The notes beneath the pieces were generated by a model. The model did no database searches. It was not told the DNA's origin and worked only from the letters and a program-made list of their open reading frames with translations. A DNA stretch of 64,000 bases from Mesostigma viride (Eukaryota > Streptophyta > Mesostigmatophyceae > Mesostigmatales > Mesostigmataceae), in contig RPFO01000106.1 of NCBI GenBank assembly GCA_009746045.1, positions 2,388,211 to 2,452,210 of the forward strand, written 5' to 3'. The position numbers and the translations under genes were made by a program. This document shows, in pieces, positions 25,393-35,700 of this stretch (within the stretch, counting starts at the first letter, position 1; every line of letters starts with the position of its first letter).

Positions 25393-27305
25393 ATAGCCAT
25401 TAATTAATTAATTAATTAATTAATTAATTAATTAATTAAACACGTGCTCCCGTTGGGGAGTCACGGAGCACCGAATTGCTTTTAATCCCTGTGTGTGCAC
25501 AACAGGAGAAAGGGCAGAGCGGACCCCCATTCTCCTTCATGCCAAAGGCATGCCACAGCTGCACTCGGACACGCTAACCCGGGTGTGTAAACGATCCGGC
25601 AATCTGTGGGTGCAATAAGACCCATGTAAGCATGGCATAACAAGGAGCGTGGGCAAGTAATCTGATCATAGCCCGGCAGGGCGTAGCATGGCTGTACAAG
25701 GACTAAGGTTGATCATCAGGTCCCCGCCCCTCCAGTACACCTTGGGCTTCTGGGGGTCCTGCTTGTGGCGGAGGTATTCCGGCCACAGGTCGCGTCGCTG
25801 CTGCTGCTGAGCGGGGGTCAGGTCGTCGTCCAGCGTCCAGGTGAGGTCGTGCAACCGCTTGCGACGAGAGAGGAACCGCTGCTTGTCCTCACGGATTGAG
25901 GGGAAGGTGAGCAGGACTGGTGGGGCCGGGAGCCGCCTTCGGTCCCGAGTGTGGGGAAGGCGGTGGCACCCATGCAGTTCTACCCCCATGAGGGTAAGGA
26001 GCTGGTCCGTGAGGCGGTAAGCTCGTCGGCAAGGGAGGTTGACGTCTCACCTGGCTTCTGGGGGAAACGACGCAGCACCACCCGGCAGTCGCGGCGGGCG
26101 CGGTCGGTGGCCTCTCCGGCGTTGTTGTGCCTGGCGAAGGTCTTCAAGCTCCTGGAGTTTCGTATAGCGATGGCGTCGGTGGTGGAGGCGGTCGCTATCC
26201 GCAGCATGCAGGTCCGCATAGGAGAGGGGCGGGAGGTCACCAGCATCCAGCCGGGGCTGGGATGCGATGGTGGCCGTCTGCTCCGCTATCGGCTTTGGGA
26301 CCTGTGAGGCCAGGGCCTCGGTGTGGGCGGTGATATGGCTTCAAGCTTCTTCATGAGCACGCCGCACTTGCCCTCCACCTGGTTTAGGCGAGAGACAAGT
26401 GCAGCGTGCGTCTTGGATGCCTGCGCCGCGGTGTGCAGCGCCGTGAACTGAGGTTGGAGCTTGTGGACGACCTTCAATGGTTTCTGTATTGGAGACCTTG
26501 GCCTCCACCGTGTTGAGCGCTGTAGTAATCAAATTATGTCATCTTCTCGGCCAACGGCCAGGTCACGTGCTCCTCCATCACTGCTCGGATGTCATCCTTG
26601 CAGAGGGAGGGAGCCGATGTGGCTGTCGGCTGCGGCAGGCTGGGCTGGGGTGCGGATCCTGGCGACAATTTTGGCCATAGGTAGCTGGAAGTAGCTGCAC
26701 ATGATGGCGATGCGGTGGGTGCCGCGAGATCTTGCCAGGCAAGGAACGCCTCCAGGTCGTCGGCGGGGATGGGCCCTACGGCCCCATGGAGCTATTAAAT
26801 TGCGCTCCTGTGATAAGAAACGCACTATTTCAGCGCATTCTTCTTTGGTCAGTTGCACTGCCATGCATGCAGTGGCTGAAAGAAAAGCGTTCGTAATCTG
26901 CATATGGGAGGTAATGTCGCCATTTGTGTTCGTGACAGGGTTTCTTGGGCTCTGGCGAGGCGCTGGGCGATGGGTTTGCTGGCAGTGGGTTGGCGGGCCC
27001 AGACGGCTGGGCAAGGACGATGGCGATTGGGTTGGGCTGGGAGCCGTCATTGAAGCTCCTTTTCCAAACCTCGCTTGGCTTTTGGAGTCGTCATAGCTGC
27101 TTGTCACGTGCGTAATGTTGTCAATACTGCGTTTTCGCCGTATAACCGATTAAATACTGGCGGGTGCGTCTTAAAAAGGCGCATCGAATGCAAGTGGTCT
27201 GACCTCGGGACTTTGGGGCTCAGACACAAAAGATCTGAACGCCGCCGTCAGCCATACCGCCGTCAGCCATTTTTCGTTCCATCCAGCAAGGAATATGAGA
27301 TAGCC
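25393..27305 (-). mobile_element. Family I L1-like element inserted in a leader, 9-bp target duplication
   Basis: Inserted at GATAGCCAT (25393-25401 and 27297-27305). Minus strand: 5' end near 27296 (GACGGCGG repeats, GGTGCGTCTT hairpin about 27165), ORF1 remnants 27107-25666 (LTKEECAEIVRFLSQ; LDDDLTPAQQQQRRDLWPEY), 3' UTR to 25441, hairpin GTGCTCC...GGAGCAC at about 25441-25470, then an (ATTA)n tail. No reverse transcriptase. Confidence 0.7.
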
Positions 27306-27780
27306 ATGGCTGACGGCGGAGCTCATCTGACTTTCACGTTATAATAATTTGGGCACCAAATTCGGCCGTGAATATCACAGTCGCTTCGTCTTTCTAAGAC
27401 GCACATGCTGATATGTTTTCCCGAAGCTATTACGCAATATCATGACGAGCTAGCAATCCCACCTCGACACAGCGCAGCTTACATAGCGGCAGCGCTGAGC
27501 CCTGAACTTAGCTACGCAAGTTCTACTAAGCTACGCCTAGAGTTCCGCCGCCCGGCCTGAAGGCAGCAGCACCACTTCCCACTGAAGCTAATTACTTTAG
27601 TGCATGGTACATTCTGGCCCTTCTTCGGCCTCGCCGTCGCGGCCTCTCCTGACGGCCGGCAAACGCAGTCGTCCCGCCGAGCCACCCATGCACCCAGTTT
27701 CAAGATTTCACCCTCGACGAGCCGCTTTTGGCAGAAAAGTCTGAGTGACCAGCTGCACGTCCTGTTGTTAATCATGGGAC

Positions 27781-28945
27781 GTGGGACACGCTTTTGGAAT
27801 AATTTGTGCTACCAACTCAAAAGTAGGGCGGGCCGCGCGGCCTTTGCCTGCCGTCAGGTGCCGGCCCGAGCACGATCGGCTTAATTGGCTGCAAAGATGC
27901 CCTGAACCTCGCCCGTCCCTACTTGCAACAAATCGCCCTTTGCTCCCTGACTCCTCGGACGCACTGCCGCCCAGATCTTTTCCCCCCGGCAATTGCACCG
28001 CTGTGACCGACACCATCCGTGACACTGTCAAGCAGCACGTGACTCCCCTCGCTGCAGATGTGGCCCTGGCCCTGGGTTGCACGCTGCATGCCGAGCTCCG
28101 CACCATCTCCGGCACCGACACCTCCACCCTCCTCGCCTCCTCCACCGCCACCACCCCGGGTCCCCGGCCCACCACCGACGCCATCACCGCCCAGCTCCGC
28201 GACATCGACCAGCGCCTCAAGGACAACGCCCGTCGCGATCGAGTGCCTGCAAAACACCACAGGCCTCACCGCCCAGGCGGTGAATGACATTGCCGCCGGC
28301 AAGCCAGCCTCCGCTGGCCCAGAGCTGGCGATGCCCCTCCGCTAGACCTGGTGTCCTGGGCGGCCATGCTCAAGCAACACATGCACCATGCACCTCCACC
28401 ACCTCCGCCGACCGTCGCAGCACTGTCAGCTCCAGCAGCAGTCGCTCGACCTTCCGGCGAGGATCAGGCCGACTGAGCTCGCCAAGCGCAGCCTTAAAAT
28501 GCCATCGTCAAGAACTTCGACCTGGTGGAAGGTGAGAATTCCCGGCGACGGAAGCTTGCACAGGCATTTGAGAGAGAAATCCTTGGTCCCACGGGCCTCC
28601 TTGGCTAGATCAAGCTGGCCGCCGGCCCACCGCCTTCCCCGCTCGCGGGGTAAGGCAAGGGCGCCCCCGCTTCTTCTCATCTTTGAGAACCCGGCGGACA
28701 AGAGTTTCTTTTCTCAGACGCCGCAAGCGGCTCAAGAAGACTCACTACACCCTGGACTACGACTTGACCCTGGCGCAGCAACAATGGCGACGGGAGCTAC
28801 GGCCGACCTACCTCCAGCTCCGGCAGACCGCGGCGGGGAAGCCGGTGTACTGGAATTAACCCAAGGGGGCGGCCATCTACGTCGCCCACAAGCCCTGGCA
28901 AGCGACCCCCGCGGCCCCAGCACCTCCAGACGCCCCAGCTTAGGG
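27781..28945 (+). pseudogene. ORF1-type protein of the plus-strand family II element, frameshifted
   Basis: Frames together give VKQHVTPLAADVALALG, TDAITAQLRDIDQRLKDN (coiled-coil-like), a region like KFLSQTPQAAQ, then a decayed DLTLAQQQWRRELRPTYLQ block and VAHKPWQAT near the end. Several frame changes and stops make it non-functional. The 3' UTR follows to 29381. Confidence 0.6.
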
Positions 28946-29370
28946 GAATACAGCAACAAGATGAACGAATTGTAATGGACAGCAGTAGTAGTGTAGAATA
29001 GTAAGGCCTAGCCACAGTGGCCTTGTACATGTACACCTATTATGGGCCCACTCCTAGCTGATGCCTTTGCATTATTTAGTCATGTACATGTGTGCCTATG
29101 ATGTGCCGCACACCATATGATGCCTAGCTTCATCATTTAGTTATGCTGTGCGCCCATATGCAGAGAGCTACTCTCTGCTGCGAAGCCATGCATGCCCTAT
29201 AGCCATTGTTTAGCCATGATAATCTTCCCCCCTATATGTCCAGGCGCCCCTAGTAGGTGCTGGAATACATAGTGGTGTGCAGGTGCACTTTGTGCACCCA
29301 GAGCAGGTGTAGTTTACACCATACCCTTGCAGGAAGTAGCCAAGAGTGTATTAAAAGCCATATGCCCCTT

Positions 29371-31407
29371 CTCAGGGATATTGAATTGAATTGAATTGAA
29401 TTGTAACATAACTCCGTTGGGAGTATATGTAGCACATAGCCCAGAGAAGGGGCATATGGCCTATCATACATTCTAAGCTACTTCCTGCAAGGGTGGGAAT
29501 GTAAACAACACTTGCTCTAGGTGCACTAATAGGGCACCTGCACCACCCAGAGTTTCAGGCAACACCCAGCTAAGGGGAGCCTGTCGTAGGTGGGGAAGAT
29601 CAGCACAGCTATACGTACAAGAGCTAGAGCATGGCTTCTCAGCAGGGAGTGACCCCCTGCATGGGCACTGCATAATTAAATAAAGCTAGGCATCATCTGG
29701 AGGGTGGCTCATCATAGGCACACATGTACATGACTAAAAAGGCTAGGCCTCAGCTGGTATAGTGCCTGTAGTAGGCGGGCATGTACAAGGCCACTGTCTA
29801 ACTATTCTACACTACTGCTGCTGTATTCCCCTAGGCTGGGGCTTCTGGAGTCGCTGGGGCCGCGGTGGTCGAGGGGGTCGCGTGCCAGGGCTTGTGGCCG
29901 ACGTAGATGGCCGCCCCCTTCCAGTACACCGGCTGGCCCGCCTTGGTCTGCCGGAGCTGGAGGTAGGTCGGCCATAGCTCCCGTCGCCGTTGTTGCTGCG
30001 CCAGGGTCAAGTCGTCGTCCACGGTGAAGGTGGTGTTCTCGAGCCGCTTGATGCGTCTGAGAAACGAAATCTTGTCCGCTGGGCTGTCAAAGATGAGAAG
30101 AAGCGGAGGCGCCCCTGCCTTACCCGGCGCGCGGGGGAGGCGGTGGGCGGTCAGCTTAATCTCACCAAGGAGGCCCATGCGTCCAAGGATTTTGCTCTCA
30201 AACGCACGTGCAAGCTTCTCGGAATTCTCACCTTCCTCCATGTCGAAGTTCTTGAGTATGGCGTTGAGGCTGCGCTTGGCGAGCTCGGCCTCCTCGCGGA
30301 GGTCAAGCGTCTGCCGCTGGAGCTGGGCTGCGACGGCGGAGGTGGTGGAGGTGGTGTGTTGCTTAAGCATGTCCGCCCAGTTGGTGATGGGAGGAGCATC
30401 GCCGGCCAGGCCAGCCGGGGCTGGCTTGGCGGCAATGTCCTTCACCGCCTGGGCGGTGAGGCCTGCGGTGTTCTGCAGAACCTCGATAGCGATGGCGTTG
30501 TCCTTAAGACGCTGGTCGATGTCGCGGAGCTGGGCGGTGATGGAGTCGGTGGAGGCGGAGGGGGGGGGGGGGTGGAGGCGAGGAGGGCGGCGGTGGCGCG
30601 GTGGGGATGGTGGGGAGCTCAGCAGCCAGCGTGCCGCCAATTGCTGCCACATCTGCAGCAATGGGCGTCACGTGCTGTGAGAGGGCGGCGTGGAGGTGGT
30701 GGACGAAGGTGGATTCGGTAATGGGGGCGGGGTGCAGAAGGTCCGGCGGCCAAGCGCTTAGTGAGGTGCAGAGAGCTGCGAGCTGAAGGCGGGGGCGAGA
30801 CCAGCCGGCCAGGTTGGTCGACGAGTCTGAGACGCGGTGGGAATACCGGCCGTCAGCTCCGTTGCGGAAAAGCTGGGTGTGGAAATTGAGTTACTGGCAC
30901 AGGGCCAGCAGTGAGGCGTGTGACCCGTAAAACACGAGCTCCAGTATCTTGATGGGTGGCATGTCGAAAAAGGCAGGCCTGTTGGCGTCGAAGGTGGTAA
31001 AGAGCCTATCGACGTCAAAATCACGCTCAGACCAGCCAGGTTCGCCTGGGCGACTGCGCTTTGGGTCAGGCGATGCAGAGGGCGAGGAGAGCCCGGGAGG
31101 CTTCTGGGCGACCACCAGTGCGCGACTAGTGTCACCACTGCCTTCCGGCCCTGATGGCGAAGCTGCAGCCGGAGCTGCAGACGTATTTTCATTGCCGATC
31201 GAGCGCAGCCGTCAGGCTGCGTTGCGTCGATGGGCGTTTGCTCATCGTATATTGCGTAATAGCGTCGGAAAATTATATCATGCAGCATGTGCGTCTTAGA
31301 AAGACGAAGCGATTGTGATATTCACGACTAAATTCGGTGCTCAAACGTGAAAGTTATGAGCTCCGCCGTCAGCCAAGGCTACCGCGTGGCTCGTGGCTCA
31401 GGGATAT
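29371..31407 (-). mobile_element. Family II ORF1-only element with 11-bp target duplication
   Basis: Element 29382-31396 (2015 bp) is bracketed by CTCAGGGATAT at 29371-29381 and 31397-31407. Read on the minus strand it has a 5' leader starting CCACGAGCCACG, the CGTCTT-AGA-AAGACG hairpin (31289-31303), ORF1, a 3' UTR, the ACTCC-CAAC-GGAGT hairpin (about 29410-29425) and a (CAATT)n tail. This is essentially end-to-end complete yet has no endonuclease or reverse transcriptase. Confidence 0.8.
29831..30661 (-). CDS. ORF1-type protein (276 residues open) of ORF1-only element
   Basis: Best-preserved ORF1 in the window. After a Pro/Ser-rich start come helical heptad-like stretches (TAQLRDIDQRLKDNAIAIEV, LDLREEAELAKRSLNAILKN), then an RRM-like region (KAGAPPLLLIFDSPADKI), and a C-terminal block DDDLTLAQQQRRRELWPTYL with VYWKGAAIYVGHKPW. 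The coiled coil, RRM and CTD order matches L1 ORF1p, an RNA-binding chaperone. Sequence upstream to about 31217 continues ORF1 in other frames, so the copy is probably 5'-damaged. It has no partner ORF2 within the element. Confidence 0.7.
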   Translation of the reverse strand: MLQMWQQLAARWLLSSPPSPPRHRRPPRLHPPPPSASTDSITAQLRDIDQRLKDNAIAIEVLQNTAGLTAQAVKDIAAKPAPAGLAGDAPPITNWADMLKQHTTSTTSAVAAQLQRQTLDLREEAELAKRSLNAILKNFDMEEGENSEKLARAFESKILGRMGLLGEIKLTAHRLPRAPGKAGAPPLLLIFDSPADKISFLRRIKRLENTTFTVDDDLTLAQQQRRRELWPTYLQLRQTKAGQPVYWKGAAIYVGHKPWHATPSTTAAPATPEAPA

Positions 31408-31650
31408 GTGCTACATTTACTCCCAACGGAGTTATGTTACAATTCAATTCAATTCAATTCAGGCTGGGTTGCGTAGACGAGCGATTGCTCGTCATAATAT
31501 TGCGTATTAGCTCCGGGAAAATATATTAGTTTGTGTGTCTCAGAAAGACGAGGCGATTGTGATATTCACGGCCGAATTAATGCGGTGCGTCCAAACGTGA
31601 AAGTTATGAGCTGAGCCACCGTCAGCCATGGCTACCTCGTGGCTCGTGGT

Positions 31651-32300
31651 ATGGACATGTGCTACCCTAGACAGGACGGGCTCACGCCCTGGCAGCCTCC
31701 TGGTTTGTCTGTAATATGTCCAGGCAGATGGCTCGCAAAGATATAGGTTACGCCCCCTTCTAAAGAAGGATTCAGCCGTGTTCAGCCCGTCTCACGTTGC
31801 GAGACTGAACAAGTCTCGCGTGCAGACACGTGTGTAGTACTCCTACACACAGATCTCGAGTGACTTATCTAGTACCAAATCCGACAGGCTTGCATCACTC
31901 CCCGGACAGGAGAACTTTTGCGGATGACTGTAGGTGTAAGTTTGCGATGCCATGGTAACCGGAGACGTCCGTCCTATAGTCAGCGAAAGTTGGTGCGAGA
32001 GGTCCCCAGTTCGATTACGGTCGGATTCATTTGCAGATCGCGTTTTTCCGCGTTTTCCGCGGCCCGGCACTGAACGCAAATGGTTTTCACCTTTGCGGAT
32101 TGCCTGATCAGAATATAGGTTGCAAGTAGTGATGAATGAGACCAGACACCCCCAATTAAGTCCGTAATCACTTATGGTAGTACAGAAAAAACCCTTTGCC
32201 ATGGATCATAGGACAAAAAGATATCGTGCATGACTTGATCATAGATTTTGTCTCCTTGATCGATCGGACATGCACGTGGCATGTCCCTTGGGGTATTAGT
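31651..32300. other. Spacer between nested retroelements and the CCCH gene
   Basis: A minus-strand reading frame 32202-31843 is of unclear origin and I do not claim it. No other feature is evident. Confidence 0.3.
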
Positions 32301-32425
32301 TTAGGGGTTAGATAGATCTAGAATAGAAGGTTCCGGTAGAACTGTTTGTCCATCCAGCCATCCATTGGGGTTGCTTAATATTCCGTGACTCCCCAACGGG
32401 AGCACTTGTTGAATTAATTAGTGCG
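32300..32425 (+). mobile_element. Short family I 3'-end insertion
   Basis: Closely related to the 124-bp insertion at 49581-49704: shared TAGAT, CCGGTAGRACTGTTTG, CCATCCA repeats, GGGGTT, then TTCCGTGACTCCCCAACGGG plus AGCAC and an AATTAATT tail. No target duplication could be assigned. Confidence 0.6.
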
Positions 32426-32791
32426 ACTGACAACGTACTAGCTACCCAGCGCCGCTCATTAATCAAATTCAAACATTGTAAGATTTCAATTAATAACAAC
32501 AATAAGGGCTACATGAATTGATACAAGACTACTGGGTGCAGCAACAACCAAGCACATGGTGCGCACCAGCCAGCACGACAGATATATTCAAATCCATTGG
32601 CAAGGGTAGCCCGATACAGCATTGCAGGGTTCCAAGTTCAGAGCATGGCTTACCATGGCCCGAGAATATGCAGCTCCTGGTTAGAAACCAGGCAATAATA
32701 TATATAGCCAGACTTCCCTACAGCACATTGTAAATTCATGACGGCAAATCGTTTTCCCAAGGCATACGACGCCTTGGTCCGGCCCATCCGC

Positions 32792-35700
32792 TCACATCGC
32801 CGCACCACCCCCGCTGACGTCGCTCCCACTGCCATAGTCCAGCACCTCCTCCCCATCCATCGTCTCCACGACATCCACATTGTGAGGGGGGCGCCGCGGA
32901 CTACCGCCAGCATCCGCCCGGCGCACCTTGGCCCGTGCGCCATCCCGCCCTCCCTCCCCCTCATCCTCCAATCTGCCCGCCACGTTCCTCTGGGCCACCT
33001 CCAGTGACCGCTTGCCTAGCCTGTGCTGGCCGTTGGCGGGGCCGTTGAAGCCGCGACCATGTGGAATGGCCTCCTCCCCCTCCTCCTCTTCCTCCTCCTG
33101 CTCCCACCACGGTTTGCCCCCTGGCGTCCGCAAAGATGCTTGCACCTTGGCCTTGCCAGGTGGCGCCCCTTGCGTGCTGGCGTCCGTCCCGTCACTCACG
33201 TTGATATCTCCACCGACCCCATTGCTCCCCAGTCCTCCAAGGCTCCCTCCTGCAAGGAAACCGGATGGCTCGTCCCGGCTGTTACGCCCCCCATGCTCGT
33301 CAAGATCCGCTGCTGCTGACCGTGGCCTGGCAAAGGGGTCACCACTCCCCGAGGGCGGGGCATTGTCGCACCGAAGCGACCCGTCTCCTCCCTGCATCGC
33401 CCATCATTCAGGTTGTTATGCCACCAATGGCAGGCAGCGCACACCGACCCTAGATCAGGGGCAATGCGAATGAGAATCCAACCTATTCAATTGATACAAC
33501 TGCCTATAAACGAGACGGGATTCTTAGTCGTAGTGTATGTATTGGCAGCTAAGAAGAGAATCGATTGGAAAGCATGCCGGTGGGGCAGCACAGATGGCGT
33601 GCGGAAAAGGTAATCACATGACTGCTACCACAAACCAAGATGTAAAGAAGTGAAGCAGTTACCGATAACACCCTGTGGAAATGTGCACATGCCCCCCGCG
33701 CCGCCCCCCCCCCCCCGCCCCACATACCTCCCTCACACTGAGCATGCATTCCATGAATCCATACAATTAAGGCTGTCATATCCATCGCACCCCCAGGAAA
33801 GCCAAACAATTGCGGGCACGACGTCTCCGATCCGACATCCACCTACCACTAATAACACTTACGACACAGCAGCACATGCAAGTTGCGTCACCAACCTTCC
33901 CACCGGTCCCCAATCTCTCCCCGCCGACGTCCCCGCCTGCACATGCCAACTCCCCTCTCGACGCGCCCCCCCAGGTCCCAGGGGGACCATTATCCACCCA
34001 GCCATCATCATGCGAAGCCACCGCTGCCACCGGCACGAGCCTCCTGGCCCCCCCTGGCCCCGACGCCGCACCGTCCGATGCTGTCCCCCCCACCCAGGCT
34101 GTCCCTGAGGCCTCTCTCGAACCCTCCCCAGTGAGGTCGGCCCGCGGGCTGAATCGGTCCCCGCTGCCCACAGCCTCAGCCATGATGGCCCAGGCGGGAG
34201 GACCAGCGTTTTTTCCTGATGAGGAGAAACGGCCCCCTTCTCCCCAACCCGGTTTTTCGCCGACCTTTTGCAGCCCTCCTCGTGGGTCCTCTGGGCTACC
34301 ATCTGCAGCCCCCCCACGTTCCATGCGCTCGCCCGCATGACCTTCACCGCTACCCTCCCGCTGATGGGGTTCGACCCAATCCCCCCCCCGCCCGTCATGG
34401 CCGCTGTCTCCGTCTCCCCCCCTGGGCCCCTGCCGGCGTTCGCCATACCCATCGCCGCCTTGGACTTCTCGCCGCTGGCCCCCGTATCCCCCTTCCCTCT
34501 CCCCTCCATCCTCGTGGCTCCCCCCTTGATCCTTATCCTGCCGGCTGCTGCCACCGCCACCATCACCGCCACCGCCACCACCACCTCCACCATGGCGGTC
34601 CTCCCAACCTCCCGCAACGTCCTGTCCCGCTTCATTGCCACTACCTGTCAACAAGATTGCTGCCGTCTCTAGTTTCGACGATACGTAGCGACCTTGCTTG
34701 CTGCGACGTTCTCCCCCTGGTGCGTATTGGCCAACCCCATGATGGACCCCCTCACGCCCCCCCCACCGCCGATCCATGTCCTTGGACACGCGCCCGTCAC
34801 GCACGTGCCCCAGGTGGCGTGAGACCGGTTCCCGGCCCTCTCCGCCCCGCCACGGGCGCCCATCACGCACTCCCCCGTTGGGCCCCCCCCGCAACCCCCC
34901 CGCGGGACCGCTACGCGCAAACAGGGACTCCCGCCCTGGCTGATCCCCCAGCCCGCGCGGCCCCCCCACTTCCACTCCCCGTGGTCCCCCCCTGCCGACA
35001 TCCGACCCGTCACGACCGCCGCGATGGTACCCAGGGGGGCCCACCTCCCTGCCAGGGGGTCCGGTCGTGCCCGGCCCGGTTGTAAAGGGCGGGCGCCGGC
35101 GATCCCGCCCCCTCGGGTGCCTGCCCCCATCCTCAGGGGGGAAGCCGCCACCCTGCCAGTCCCTCCCGCGTCCAGCGTCGCGCACACCCCCCTCGCCAGG
35201 TTCTCGGGGAGGGTACTGACCACGGCCACCCCTGGCAGGGCCGACCCCTAGGTCCCTGGGCCCCCCTCGTGGTATGCCGGGCCCCGTGGCCTGGCCCCCG
35301 GCACGGTCAGCCCTTGGGCGGGAGCGGTCGCCCTCACCACGAGGGTGCCGCAACGGTTGCCCTCGGCCATCGATTCGACCACCACTATGTCGACCACCCA
35401 TATCTTGACCGCCGCGGGACAGTGCGCCACCTGCCAAGTCCCTCTCATGCCGTTGACCAAGCGAAAGTGGGTCGGCAGTCCCTGAGCCCTTGCCTGGGCC
35501 CTGGCTGGCGCTCCGGCTCCGGCTACTCCTGCTCCTGCTCTTGCTCTTGCTGCTGGTGGTGCTGCTGCTGCTGCTTCGCCGGCTGCGGCTACTGCTGCTG
35601 CTGCTGCTGCTGCTTCGTCGACTGCGGCTACTGCTGCGGCTACTGCTGCGGGTGCTCTTGCTCCGGCTGCTGCTTCGGCTGCGGCTCCGGCTGGTGGCAC

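Larger units (their letters stand above)
25356..31460 (+). mobile_element. Family II L1-like element (plus strand) broken by two insertions
   Basis: Pieces: 5' terminus 25356-25401, body 27297-29381, 3' end 31397-31460 with (CAATT)n tail. The 5' leader rejoins at GATAGCCAT, the 3' UTR at CTCAGGGATAT. It sits in the 5' part of the host element 19388-31650, with AGGCTG on both sides (about 25347 and 31461) as a likely short target duplication. The leader includes the CGTCTT-TCTA-AGACG-type hairpin (27388-27404). The ORF1 remnant (27781-28945) is frameshifted. Confidence 0.65.
19388..31650 (-). mobile_element. Host family II L1-like element, split by at least five insertions
   Basis: The pieces are: 3' tail and 3' UTR 19388-19879; ORF1 C-terminus 22303-22600; rest of ORF1 23908-25355; 5' leader 31461-31650. 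Removing the intervening insertions restores the order seen in the uninterrupted copy at 55190-56920 (minus strand). ORF1 remnants include a DDDLTLAQQQRRR block (22351-22520) and LYELCLHLNSINRLI-like and TRSDGKIWAP blocks (24438-25052). The 5' end reads CCACGAGCCACGAGGTAGCC. The element is defective. Confidence 0.65.

Noticed and set aside
29371-29495. Long palindrome as a functional hairpin or inverted-repeat origin
   Set aside because: Explained by two same-family 3' UTRs meeting tail to tail after a nested antisense insertion with an 11-bp target duplication.
31843-32202. Small minus-strand ORF (NRTGDLSHQLS...) as a host gene
   Set aside because: No splice context, no recognisable domain, surrounded by repeats.
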